DNA of 34,804 nt from a virus, in the IMG/VR virus record IMGVR_UViG_3300025872_004374, positions 1 to 34,804 of that record; one strand, written 5' to 3'. The position numbers and the translations under genes were made by a program. The first letter of the stretch is position 1, and each line of letters starts with the position of its first letter. The notes under the pieces are model-generated. The model was not told the origin of the DNA and searched no databases. It was given only the letters and a program-made list of their open reading frames with translations. Below are positions 28,101-34,771 of this stretch, in pieces.

Positions 28101-28110
28101 GAGCTTACAT

Positions 28111-28656
28111 TTAGTAGTTCACTTTTACCCTGTTTTCTGGACCACTCGGCAGAGAACGCTTCCGTTGCATTCTCACTAATCCAGAGATAGTTCTCACTCC
28201 CAACTCAGGATGCTGCGGATCACTCCACACTGCCGAGTTCACATTCATTATGTTCTCCCTGGATTTAGGTGATCTTAGGTGACTTTGACTTTGTCTCTCT
28301 TTCGTTTCTGCAGTCCTCTTTTCTCCGGTTCGGTTTTTATTCCATTCCATCATTCTCGCTTTGCGCTCTTCTGCCGTTTCCCTCTTTTTAGGTGGTTTGG
28401 TACTTTTCCTACGAGAGATAGAGCCGCCTCGCGCGGCATGCTTCACGAACTCGTCGTCGTTGTGCCATCCATGAGAGTGCATTGATGGCGAGCACACATA
28501 CAGATGCTCTGGTATGTTTCGCCCTCCCTCACTTCTTGGGGGGTGGTGGTGTACATGCATTCCTTTCATTTGCTCATCTGTCAATCCCCAATGATTTTGA
28601 GCAACTTTTCGATGGTCTGTTTTCTCCAAACTGACCACAATAGAGAGAATTTCCAT
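28111..28656 (-). CDS. HNH homing endonuclease, freestanding (181 aa)
   Basis: Residues 30-65 (KGMHVHHHPPRSEGGRNIPE, then HLYVCSPSMHSHGWH) form an HNH core with HHH, GG and two later His. A basic region (RRKSTKPPKKRETAEERKAR) and SHLRSPKSRENIMNVN follow, likely DNA-binding segments. The base composition is clearly AT-richer than the virion genes on both sides, typical of a mobile endonuclease that has inserted. Its product would cut a related phage genome. Confidence 0.75.
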   Translation of the reverse strand: MEILSIVVSLEKTDHRKVAQNHWGLTDEQMKGMHVHHHPPRSEGGRNIPEHLYVCSPSMHSHGWHNDDEFVKHAARGGSISRRKSTKPPKKRETAEERKARMMEWNKNRTGEKRTAETKERQSQSHLRSPKSRENIMNVNSAVWSDPQHPELGVRTISGLVRMQRKRSLPSGPENRVKVNY

Positions 28657-28693
28657 ATCAACAGTATAGCCGGTTCACGGGTAAAAGAGACTC

Positions 28694-29530
28694 ATGGACA
28701 GGATCCCTCGCATTGACATAGGCGGAGCGAAGATCGACAGATTTCCTCCGCCGGTGGTTGAACGCCTCCCCGCTCCTGCGGTGGAGAGCCTTCCCTACCC
28801 GACTCTGAGAGTTCCTCGGCCAGTGGTCGAGATCCCGAGTGTCAGGATAGACTATCCGACCCTGCCGGCACTCCCGGTTCAAGCGCCTAACGTCTCCGCT
28901 CCCAGTCGGCCAGGCGAGCAGTCTGGGAAGCCACAGGAGAGACCAGAGAGAAGCCTCCCGGCTTCCCCTCCCACCCCGCCTGTGCTCCCACCGCAGGTGG
29001 AGGCCCCGAGAGTGCCAGTGCCGGCGCCCGAGATTCCATCCACTCCCCAGACTGAGGCATCCACGATAGAGATAGCCGGGCACGAGATTGTGGTCCCGAC
29101 CGTGAAAGAGGTCGCCCAAGCGTCCGTCACGGCCGTCGTGGGCACCACAGCGACCCTGGTCACCGCTATGATGTTCAATCAGGTGAGGCAGGTGCTGGGG
29201 AAAGCGGTCACCCAGGCTGCGAGAGACAAGTTCAAGATCAAGCTTCGTGTCATCAAACCCGTCATCCACCTCATTCAGGAGACGGACGGGGTCACCGTAA
29301 TGGAGTACTCGGTGGAGGGCGTGAAGACCCTCGCCACCAACGTGACAAACCCCGAGCAGTACCTCCGTGACACGATAGAAGCGGACGAGTTGTACGAAGC
29401 TGACCACAAGATCGTCATCGACGAGCCCATCCGTGAGAGATTCAGCAAGGAGGGCGCCAAGAGGTTTGATTACTTCGCGCCATCGAAGAAGATGGCCCGA
29501 CGACTCAGCGCCCGCCTGACCCTTGGATGA
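28694..29530 (+). CDS. Pro-rich virion-type protein, only plus-strand gene (278 aa)
   Basis: N-terminal third is a Pro/Val-rich repeat (RIPRIDIGGAKIDRFPPPVV, then PAPAVESLPYPTLRVPRP), the style of a cyanophage structural-protein family starting MxRIPxxxIGG. A Pro-rich linker follows to about residue 120. Then comes a hydrophobic helix (ASVTAVVGTTATLVTAMMF) and a basic folded C-terminus (KLRVIKPVIHLIQETDGVTV). Converges with and overlaps the next gene by 26 nt. The antisense frame is a shadow. Confidence 0.7.
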   Translation: MDRIPRIDIGGAKIDRFPPPVVERLPAPAVESLPYPTLRVPRPVVEIPSVRIDYPTLPALPVQAPNVSAPSRPGEQSGKPQERPERSLPASPPTPPVLPPQVEAPRVPVPAPEIPSTPQTEASTIEIAGHEIVVPTVKEVAQASVTAVVGTTATLVTAMMFNQVRQVLGKAVTQAARDKFKIKLRVIKPVIHLIQETDGVTVMEYSVEGVKTLATNVTNPEQYLRDTIEADELYEADHKIVIDEPIRERFSKEGAKRFDYFAPSKKMARRLSARLTLG

Positions 29531-30041
29531 GCACCACATCGGCGCAGATGCCAGCGTAAGGTGACTCAGGGTGGAACTGCACTCCCGCCTTCTTGGCCTC
29601 ACCGCACTTGAGCAGGCGGACCAGCTCGAAGTCCAGGCGTGCCTTGGCGGTCTCGGCTCGCTGACGTTCAGTCTCGACGCGAGCCCGCTCCTTGCACAGC
29701 TCCACAGCGCCTCCGTCCAGGGGCACATTGATCGTGACTGCCATGCCCGGACTCAGAGTGTGAGAACCGTATTGCTCAGGGTCCCAGGGATAGTTCCCCA
29801 TGGAGTTCAGAAACGGGGAGATCGCCATTGAGGTGTGCTGACAGACGACACCACCGCCGTACATCTGCTGCATGTAGGGTCCATTGAGAACCTGGACACC
29901 TTGGTTCACCACGCTGCCAGAAGAGCTAGCTTGTGGCCCCGCGATGTTGGTAACTGGTTTCTCCTGTGCTAACGCCCCTATTGGGTGAAGACTGAGAGCG
30001 ATTCCGTAAAGGAGTCCTGCGTAGTAGTGCGCTCGATCCAT
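29505..30041 (-). CDS. Secreted virion-type protein (178 aa)
   Basis: Signal peptide (LLYGIALSLHPIGALA, then QEKPV), followed by PQASSSGSVVNQGVQVLNGP and CQHTSMAISPFLNSMGNY, a pattern I know from cyanophage structural-like proteins. A helical region (RARVETERQRAETAKARLDF) precedes a Cys-containing tail. Membrane or periplasmic targeting of a phage structural-type protein is odd; the role is unknown. The 3' end overlaps the plus-strand gene. Confidence 0.65.
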   Translation of the reverse strand: MDRAHYYAGLLYGIALSLHPIGALAQEKPVTNIAGPQASSSGSVVNQGVQVLNGPYMQQMYGGGVVCQHTSMAISPFLNSMGNYPWDPEQYGSHTLSPGMAVTINVPLDGGAVELCKERARVETERQRAETAKARLDFELVRLLKCGEAKKAGVQFHPESPYAGICADVVLIQGSGGR

Positions 30042-30331
30042 GTCTCTTTCGCGATCCCAGGTCGCATGATAGTTTCACTGAACTGAAACGGAGCTCCCTG
30101 GGTCTGAATCCTGTATGCTGCTCCTTCTACTGGTTTGTCAGGGATGATGATATTTGTTCCGGTAGCGGTGTATGAATAGGCCGTGCTGTAGTCGATCTGG
30201 TGGATGGACTCAGTGACCACGGTCTTCGATGTGGTTGTGCTGTTGACTGTCCCCTTAGTAAAAGAGGGGACGACTTGAGCAGCCGCCCCCAGAGGGAAGC
30301 CCAGCAGCATCGCTGCTAGGAGGTACTTCAC
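29978..30331 (-). CDS. Secreted virion-type protein (117 aa), GTG start
   Basis: Signal peptide MKYLLAAMLLGFPLGAAAQ. The mature part (TTTSKTVVTESIHQIDYSTA, then RIQTQGAPFQFSETIMRPGI) ends SLSVFTQ. This matches the downstream part of the next gene's product (FSFSENI ... SIELSVFQ), so the two are paralogues. The GTG overlaps the upstream TGA. Function unknown. Confidence 0.65.
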   Translation of the reverse strand: MKYLLAAMLLGFPLGAAAQVVPSFTKGTVNSTTTSKTVVTESIHQIDYSTAYSYTATGTNIIIPDKPVEGAAYRIQTQGAPFQFSETIMRPGIAKETWIERTTTQDSFTESLSVFTQ

Positions 30332-30741
30332 TGGAAGACGCTCAGCTCGATGGAGGTCTGTCCAATGGCTTCAGAACCTGAGCCACCGGCAGTGAGGGTG
30401 ATTGCACCAGCGCCAACGGTGCTGATGGTTCCGGCTAAAGAGCCAGCGGTGCCACCGGACTGAGTCGTGGTGGTTGTGCCTGCAGCTAGGATGTTCTCGC
30501 TGAAGCTGAAGGCAGCACCATCGACACTGATGTCGTAAGCACCAGCTGTGTTAACTGCACCCAGCGTGGTCACGGTGATGTTATCACCAGAGACACTGTA
30601 GCTGTCGGCAGTTGGGGTGGAGATCACCACTTGAGGGGTGACCTTGAGCTGAACACTATGGGTGATAGAGTTGCGAATTTCCGCAGCGTTGGTTGCGCCT
30701 GCAAACAGGACAGTGGTTGCCAGAAGTGCGAGGCGCTTCAT
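30328..30741 (-). CDS. Secreted virion-type protein, paralogue (137 aa)
   Basis: Signal peptide MKRLALLATTVLFAGATNAA. The mature part is Thr/Gly/Ser-rich with VDGAAFSFSENILAAGTTTT and SIELSVFQ, like its downstream neighbour. It looks like an all-beta exported protein, possibly from tandem duplication. The start at 30741 is chosen over upstream codons that give a poor N-terminus. Confidence 0.65.
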   Translation of the reverse strand: MKRLALLATTVLFAGATNAAEIRNSITHSVQLKVTPQVVISTPTADSYSVSGDNITVTTLGAVNTAGAYDISVDGAAFSFSENILAAGTTTTTQSGGTAGSLAGTISTVGAGAITLTAGGSGSEAIGQTSIELSVFQ

Positions 30742-30758
30742 CAGGTAACCATTGGGGG

Positions 30759-31361
30759 TTAAGGATCTATTGTCGTTCCCTTGACAACTTTCCACGCAGT
30801 CACTATGGCGGTCCCGGCCATGGTGCTCACTTCAAGGAAGTGGTCCATCCAGTTCCTGAACTTATCCTCGAAGGAGAGCTTAGGGCGGTCAAAGGCTGGA
30901 GTGAGGCTCTTAATCCAGCTCCACATTGGCATGTGGACGTCTTGGGGCACAAGTGGATCGTACCAAGCACTGAACTTCTTCTTCTTGTCCAGAACTAGGA
31001 GATTGTGCTCAAAGATGCGGACTCGGCTATAGTTGATTTCGCCTTTGTAGTCCCCGTTGCCTTCGACATCGTCGGCGACCCAAGCGATTGTGTCAACCAA
31101 GACACGCTCGTTGGGGGAGGGCATATACGTCAGTTGGAGCTCCACGTCCCCGTTCTCAGGGGCGAAGGGCTCCGTTACGCTCACCACGCAGACCTCAACA
31201 GATCCGGGGTACGTAGGGTCTTTGGTTGTGAATGACTTGCAGTGGAGGGGGCGACCTTGAAGCCAGCTTGTCTGTGTCTTGACTATGTAGAAGGTTCCTA
31301 TTGCCGCTATGATCGAGCCCCCAACCGCAAGCGCGATGACTTGCGAGCGGTTGAGGCGCAT
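30759..31361 (-). CDS. Hypothetical membrane-anchored protein (200 aa)
   Basis: N-terminal membrane segment (SQVIALAVGGSIIAAIGTFY), then a folded domain with two Cys (PLHCKSF, VEVCVVS) and PSPNERVLVDTIAWVADDVE, then a C-terminal hydrophobic helix region. GGGTAAAA and a small hairpin lie about 25 nt before the ATG. Function unknown; in the structural-type cluster. Confidence 0.6.
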   Translation of the reverse strand: MRLNRSQVIALAVGGSIIAAIGTFYIVKTQTSWLQGRPLHCKSFTTKDPTYPGSVEVCVVSVTEPFAPENGDVELQLTYMPSPNERVLVDTIAWVADDVEGNGDYKGEINYSRVRIFEHNLLVLDKKKKFSAWYDPLVPQDVHMPMWSWIKSLTPAFDRPKLSFEDKFRNWMDHFLEVSTMAGTAIVTAWKVVKGTTIDP

Positions 31362-31394
31362 CGTTTCTTGACTGGTTGTGTGAGGGTTTTACCC

Positions 31395-32030
31395 TCAGAG
31401 CGGTCTCCCTCTATAGTGGGATTTCGTCACTCCTGGATAGAACCCAAACGGAAGGGGAATAGGATCTGTCACTGGAAATTGCCAGTTTTCAGATCCATTT
31501 GTAATCCACACAAAGGGCGCTTGAAATGGCGGACGCCCTTTTCTCCATCCATTTGGAATGGGGTCTTCGGGCTTGATCCTATCCGATCGAAAACCGTCAG
31601 TGATCCAAACAAAACCCTTTGTTCCACCGTAGGCGGATTTAGGTCTATTGGAGTTTACCTCCTTCATTTTTTCAATGAAAGCAGATTTCCTATCTTCATC
31701 CCAGCCTGCTTGAGTGTTGCCACCATTCCCGCCTTCGGCATAGTTTGTGAGAGGGCCTGTGCCGAGATTAACCATTCCGAGTTCTGAGATGCGGCTTTTC
31801 TCCGCAGCATAGGCTTCATCCCAAGATAGGTTTTCTATCTCGATGACGATTTTGAATGTTCCTCGCGTTTCAGCAGCTTTGCGTTTTGCATAGCAGTGGG
31901 GATTGCGTTTTCTCCACTGCTTTTCCCGTCCGGGCCGGCCAATCCCCACATAAAATGGGACGTCTCCGTCCCACCATGTGTAAAGGATGATGTTAGCTTC
32001 CTTGCCCTCTGTTGCGCTTTTTCCGTCCAT
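31395..32030 (-). CDS. GIY-YIG homing endonuclease (211 aa)
   Basis: N-terminal NIILYTWWDGDVPFYVGIGR is a GIY-YIG variant (LYTW ... FYVGIG), followed by the expected Arg and EAYAAEKSRISELG with the Glu. NYAEGGNGG follows. The C-terminus has two copies of a WITDG/WITNG-PIP-GF/GW-GR repeat (FVWITDGFRSDRIKPEDPIP, then FVWITNGSENWQF), known from phage homing endonucleases as a DNA-binding segment. It overlaps the end of the small basic gene. AT-richer than its neighbours. Confidence 0.8.
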   Translation of the reverse strand: MDGKSATEGKEANIILYTWWDGDVPFYVGIGRPGREKQWRKRNPHCYAKRKAAETRGTFKIVIEIENLSWDEAYAAEKSRISELGMVNLGTGPLTNYAEGGNGGNTQAGWDEDRKSAFIEKMKEVNSNRPKSAYGGTKGFVWITDGFRSDRIKPEDPIPNGWRKGRPPFQAPFVWITNGSENWQFPVTDPIPLPFGFYPGVTKSHYRGRPL

Positions 32031-32139
32031 TACGACTTGTCGCTGCGAGGTTGGTGTTCTTAGACCGTCCCTGTGACGTCTTCTTGACCACCGGAGTGAT
32101 CTCCATCTTGTTCGTCAGGGATCCCTTTGACTTTGCCAT
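31993..32139 (-). CDS. Small basic phage protein ending RGQG (48 aa)
   Basis: MAKSKGSLTNKMEITPVVKK, then TSQGRSKNTNLAATSRNGRK and KRNRGQGS. The VVKKTSxGRSxNT ... RGQG pattern resembles a short conserved cyanophage protein I recall from several genomes. Very basic, probably nucleic-acid binding. Its C-terminal codons overlap the GIY-YIG start, which may have been inserted just downstream. Confidence 0.55.
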   Translation of the reverse strand: MAKSKGSLTNKMEITPVVKKTSQGRSKNTNLAATSRNGRKKRNRGQGS

Positions 32140-32374
32140 TTTCGAGCATCGCGATTTGATCAAGGAGAGACTGGATGAAGGCACGCTCGAAAGCAGCCTT
32201 CCGTTCCTCAGTCCTATTGAAGTAGTTCAGCCAGGCCGCACACTCTGTGCCGTCAAGGGCAGAGAGATGGATTTGGCTCGACCCATCCTCTTCGTCCTCA
32301 CCGAACTCAACTTGGAGGTCGTCGAGAGCGGACGGGTGCGGCCACCAGATCTCAGTTGGGTTAGCGTAGTCCAT
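32060..32374 (-). CDS. Acidic hypothetical protein (104 aa)
   Basis: MDYANPTEIWWPHPSALDDL onward, strongly acidic, with LDGTECAAWLNYFNRTEERK and a C-terminal polar tail. ATGA overlap with the 30-aa membrane ORF. It overlaps the small basic gene by 80 nt. Not recognised. Confidence 0.6.
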   Translation of the reverse strand: MDYANPTEIWWPHPSALDDLQVEFGEDEEDGSSQIHLSALDGTECAAWLNYFNRTEERKAAFERAFIQSLLDQIAMLENGKVKGIPDEQDGDHSGGQEDVTGTV

Positions 32375-32466
32375 CAGACATCATAAGTCTTGGAGAGTTG
32401 GTTCACTGAGTGGAACAATAGAACCAACCAGACTATAGACGTGGCAGTAAAAAGAAAACCAGTCAT
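32374..32466 (-). CDS. Micro membrane protein (30 aa)
   Basis: A 30-codon ORF, MTGFLFTATSIVWLVLLFHS onward, with ATGA overlaps at both ends. One membrane helix and a polar C-terminus (VNQLSKTYDV). Resembles the size and topology of small photosynthetic-membrane subunits, but no family is assigned. Confidence 0.55.
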   Translation of the reverse strand: MTGFLFTATSIVWLVLLFHSVNQLSKTYDV

Positions 32467-33071
32467 TTGCATTTAGACGAACGTTGGTGTTGAATAATGT
32501 TAGCCGGGATGTCCTTCATGTGTTTGCCACACCTCTCGCAAGTGTAATCACCTTTACCATTGATGGCTTCAGAGATTTTACCGCCCCAAGTGATAGTACG
32601 GCCTTTCAAGGCTTTACTTACCTTGTGACCACTCTTTTTGCCATTTTGTCTACAAGCCTCTAATTGTGCCTGAGTTTTTACGCTTCTAGCAGCAATGGTG
32701 TTTGGATGGGCGTTCATTTTCTCGGCAACGCCGGGACGACATTGGCCAAAGGAGATCAGAAGTTTTTTTAGTTCCGGTGAAACTTGAAGGATTCTTCTGT
32801 AAGATCCGGGCCAAGCTCTTACGAATGCCGCGACTTTAGCACGATTTTTGCCAGTATCACATAGCTTTGCGTGGGCCACATGGATTGCTAGATGTTCAAA
32901 AGGCCACAGAAAAACTGTTCTCTCTCTTTCGGGCTCGATGTGGTGCTCTTCCATCCCCAACTGTTGCCCTCGCTTTTCAGCATGAGCTTCAAGATCGTAG
33001 ATTAGAAGGGACCAGTCAAATGATCCTTCAAGTAAAGAGTAGATAGTTTTTTCTGTGGCGTCAACTAGCAT
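32463..33071 (-). CDS. HNH-type homing endonuclease with C-terminal zinc motif (202 aa)
   Basis: QLGMEEHHIEPERERTVFLW followed by PFEHLAIHVAHAKL carries an HNH core (EHH, E, HLAIHVAH). Then come a basic region and a MNAHPNTIAARSVKTQAQLE segment like an HTH-type repeat, AINGKGDYTC and CGKHMKDIPANIIQHQRSSK with CxxC and HxxxxxC, a zinc-finger-like end. The ATG overlaps the hli stop (ATGA), so the gene appears to have been placed between hli and the micro membrane gene. AT-rich. Confidence 0.7.
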   Translation of the reverse strand: MLVDATEKTIYSLLEGSFDWSLLIYDLEAHAEKRGQQLGMEEHHIEPERERTVFLWPFEHLAIHVAHAKLCDTGKNRAKVAAFVRAWPGSYRRILQVSPELKKLLISFGQCRPGVAEKMNAHPNTIAARSVKTQAQLEACRQNGKKSGHKVSKALKGRTITWGGKISEAINGKGDYTCERCGKHMKDIPANIIQHQRSSKCK

Positions 33072-33268
33072 CAGAATAGGCCGAAAGCCAAAGTACCAGT
33101 AGTAGCATAGCTAATAAAGGCGAGTATGATTGAAATCATAGCTACGCGTCCGTTGAGAAGTTCAGCACGCTCGTTGTGGGGCACGCCGTAGGGATGGTCA
33201 GTCACAATCATTTCAGGTTCTTTCGCCCACATGTTTTGTTGGCCACGATCGTTGGTAGAAACAGTCAC
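33071..33268 (-). CDS. hli: High-light-inducible protein
   Basis: STNDRGQQNMWAKEPEM is the usual cyanophage Hli N-terminus. ERAELLNGRVAMISIILAFI is the chlorophyll-binding helix signature ExxNGRxAM, and SYATTGTLAFGLF is the typical C-terminus. It would bind chlorophyll and carotenoid and protect photosystems under excess light. I chose the GTG at 33268, 25 nt after a TACATT box; a TTG at 33292 is possible but lies at the promoter. Confidence 0.9.
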   Translation of the reverse strand: MTVSTNDRGQQNMWAKEPEMIVTDHPYGVPHNERAELLNGRVAMISIILAFISYATTGTLAFGLF

Positions 33269-33293
33269 AAGGTGAGCTGCACGGTACACCAAT

Positions 33294-33299
33294 AATGTA
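33294..33299 (-). promoter_or_regulatory. Putative -10 box of hli
   Basis: Minus-strand TTGTTACATTATTGG contains TG-T-TACATT, an extended -10. It lies 25 nt before the favoured GTG start of hli. No 22-bp element. Confidence 0.4.
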
Positions 33300-33322
33300 A
33301 CAAATGTTAAAGCGAGTACACC

Positions 33323-33469
33323 TCAGTCTTCGGTCTTCTTTTCGGTTTTCTCAGCCTCTTTGCGAGCCTTTCGGGACTCAAGCCAGAGCTTGAAGAATGT
33401 TAGCTCAGCCGGAGTGTGCAACTCCGGGTGCTTGAGCGCTTTCTTGACGAGTTTCTTCCTGCTGGTCAT
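33323..33469 (-). CDS. Small basic protein (48 aa)
   Basis: MTSRKKLVKKALKHPELHTP followed by AELTFFKLWLESRKARKEAE: a conserved-looking cyanophage microprotein pattern (KKLxKKALKxPExxxxAEL). Very basic then charged helix. ATGA overlap with speD; ends before the hli promoter. Function unknown. Confidence 0.65.
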   Translation of the reverse strand: MTSRKKLVKKALKHPELHTPAELTFFKLWLESRKARKEAEKTEKKTED

Positions 33470-33816
33470 CGTTCCACCACTGTGACATCTAAGTGCCCGC
33501 CAGACAAGGCGGTGCAGAAGAACTCTGCGATCTTGCGGGAGTCACGGTTGCCGCACGTGAAGACATCAACGGCGGCCTCGCCCCGCTCAGGCCAGGTGTG
33601 GATGCTAATGTGAGACTCGGCGAGTAGGATGATGCCCGTCAGGCCCTGGGGCTCAAACTTGTGGATCTGTGGCTCGTACAGCGCCTCCAGACTGAAGTTG
33701 AGTACGGTGCGTTTGAACGCGGTGAGCAATCTATGCTCGTCATTGAGCTCAGCGAATTCCGCACCGCTGATGTGTGCTAGAGCGTGTCGCCCTAGGCCTG
33801 CACCCCGTCTTTCCAA
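33466..33816 (-). CDS. speD: S-adenosylmethionine decarboxylase proenzyme
   Basis: LLAESHISIHTWPERGEAAV (residues 64-83) is the signature of prokaryotic SAM decarboxylase. Ser68 is the autocleavage residue that becomes the pyruvoyl cofactor, His73 and Cys88 (FTCGN) are the other active-site positions. It makes decarboxylated SAM for spermidine synthesis. Full length at 116 aa. The start is TTG, with AGGAG upstream; no better start is near. Common in cyanophages. Confidence 0.9.
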   Translation of the reverse strand: MERRGAGLGRHALAHISGAEFAELNDEHRLLTAFKRTVLNFSLEALYEPQIHKFEPQGLTGIILLAESHISIHTWPERGEAAVDVFTCGNRDSRKIAEFFCTALSGGHLDVTVVER

Positions 33817-33834
33817 CTCACAAAAGCTCCTAAA

Positions 33835-33987
33835 TCAAAGTTCGATGTGCGGGATTTGAAAGCGCCCGCACTCGCTGACAAGGGTCTCCTTGTCGAAGGT
33901 CAGCACCTCGAAGTGCTCATCGTCTACTAGGAGGACCTCCATCTTGTCATCAGTCTCGTCGAAGCAGAAGGCGCTCTCAAAGAACAT
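33835..33987 (-). CDS. Small hypothetical protein (50 aa)
   Basis: ATG at 33987 (MFFESAFCFDETDDKMEVLL) after GGGGTGGG; a longer form from 34032 would add 15 basic residues over the upstream gene. Alternating strands (FEVLTFDKETLVSECGRFQI). Function unknown. Confidence 0.5.
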   Translation of the reverse strand: MFFESAFCFDETDDKMEVLLVDDEHFEVLTFDKETLVSECGRFQIPHIEL

Positions 33988-34354
33988 CCCACCCCTCGCC
34001 GGCCCCACTTTCACTCTTCGGATCCGATGCATCTGCTATGATCTCCTCGAGTTTGGATCGGAGCTCGCTCTGTGAGAGCTCGCCTTTTGTGTGGCCGAGA
34101 TATGTTTTACCCTGGGTAACCATGTAGACTGGCAGGTCCAGGGTGTAGTCATCATTGACGGCGTGTCGCTCCACGTACTGCGCTAGTATGCATTCGAAAG
34201 CGTTCTCGTTGTCGGGATCGATCAATCTGCCAAGTTCTATTGCCTTCATCGTCACGGCAGGCTTGAGGTCGAACAGCACTTTGCCGTCGAAGCTCGCCAT
34301 GAAGGAGCAGATTGGGCAGTCGTGGTCGAAGACCTTAGTTACGGTTAGTGTCAT
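33977..34354 (-). CDS. Thioredoxin-like protein (125 aa)
   Basis: TLTVTKVFDHDCPICSFMAS has a CPIC redox motif at Cys13-Cys16 after the first strand, where thioredoxin-fold proteins carry it, and YTLDLPVYMVTQGKTYLGHT includes a Leu-Pro turn resembling the cis-Pro loop. The middle helix and C-terminal helix fit the fold. It may reduce phage or host disulfides, though it is less canonical than the glutaredoxin in NrdA. Confidence 0.6.
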   Translation of the reverse strand: MTLTVTKVFDHDCPICSFMASFDGKVLFDLKPAVTMKAIELGRLIDPDNENAFECILAQYVERHAVNDDYTLDLPVYMVTQGKTYLGHTKGELSQSELRSKLEEIIADASDPKSESGAGEGWDVL

Positions 34355-34556
34355 TGCAGTCGAGTAGGTAGTGCCAGTCGTTGCTCCGGTCGGTGTAACG
34401 AACCACGTCGCAGCCCTTGTATTTGTCCACGACGGTGAACTTCTCAGTGGGCTCCGGCGTGCCGATGAGAGCTATGAAAAGGATGAACACGCCCATAATC
34501 CCGAGACCCAGCACGGCTCCACGGGCGACCTCGATGAAGGCTTCGCGGTTAGTCAT
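34335..34556 (-). CDS. Small membrane protein (73 aa)
   Basis: ATG at 34556 (MTNREAFIEVARGAVLGLGI) overlapping by ATGA. One membrane segment (AVLGLGIMGVFILFIALIG), then a soluble tail with two Cys (YKGCDVVRYTDRSND, LLDCND). Function unknown. Confidence 0.6.
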   Translation of the reverse strand: MTNREAFIEVARGAVLGLGIMGVFILFIALIGTPEPTEKFTVVDKYKGCDVVRYTDRSNDWHYLLDCNDTNRN

Positions 34557-34771
34557 TTCTCGAAGATGGCTGAGAGAAGGGCGGCGATCAGAACGCTGAT
34601 GCCGAAGATGAGCAGGACGGCCAAGCCGATGGCGAGCGGAATCCACAGCGGGGAGAGCACCCAGAGCCAGCTCCAGGAGATCACACCACCGAGCTTGAGA
34701 CCGATGAACAGGATGGCGAGGGCACCGGTGAAGCCGATACCGCCAGAAGAAGAGGAGGAGGATTCAGACAT
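34553..34771 (-). CDS. Two-pass membrane protein with Ser-rich N-terminus (72 aa)
   Basis: MSESSSSSSGGIGFTGALAI, then two hydrophobic helices (ALAILFIGLKLGGVI and LWIPLAIGLAVLLIFGISVL). Similar Ser-rich two-pass proteins occur in phages and bacteria as hypotheticals. A start 11 codons upstream at 34804, the window edge, is also open. Function unknown. Confidence 0.6.
   Translation of the reverse strand: MSESSSSSSGGIGFTGALAILFIGLKLGGVISWSWLWVLSPLWIPLAIGLAVLLIFGISVLIAALLSAIFEK

Noticed and set aside
28658-29728. A 356-codon minus-strand ORF opposite the plus-strand gene
   Set aside because: It is rich in Arg, His and Ser with no motif, and mirrors the well-formed Pro-rich plus-strand protein; treated as a shadow.
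32374-32466. Photosystem or cytochrome small subunit
   Set aside because: Size and topology fit, but no signature residues of PsbN, PetN or similar were found.
34105-34112. A further GGGTAAAA copy
   Set aside because: It lies inside the thioredoxin-like gene, more than 70 nt from any start; likely chance.
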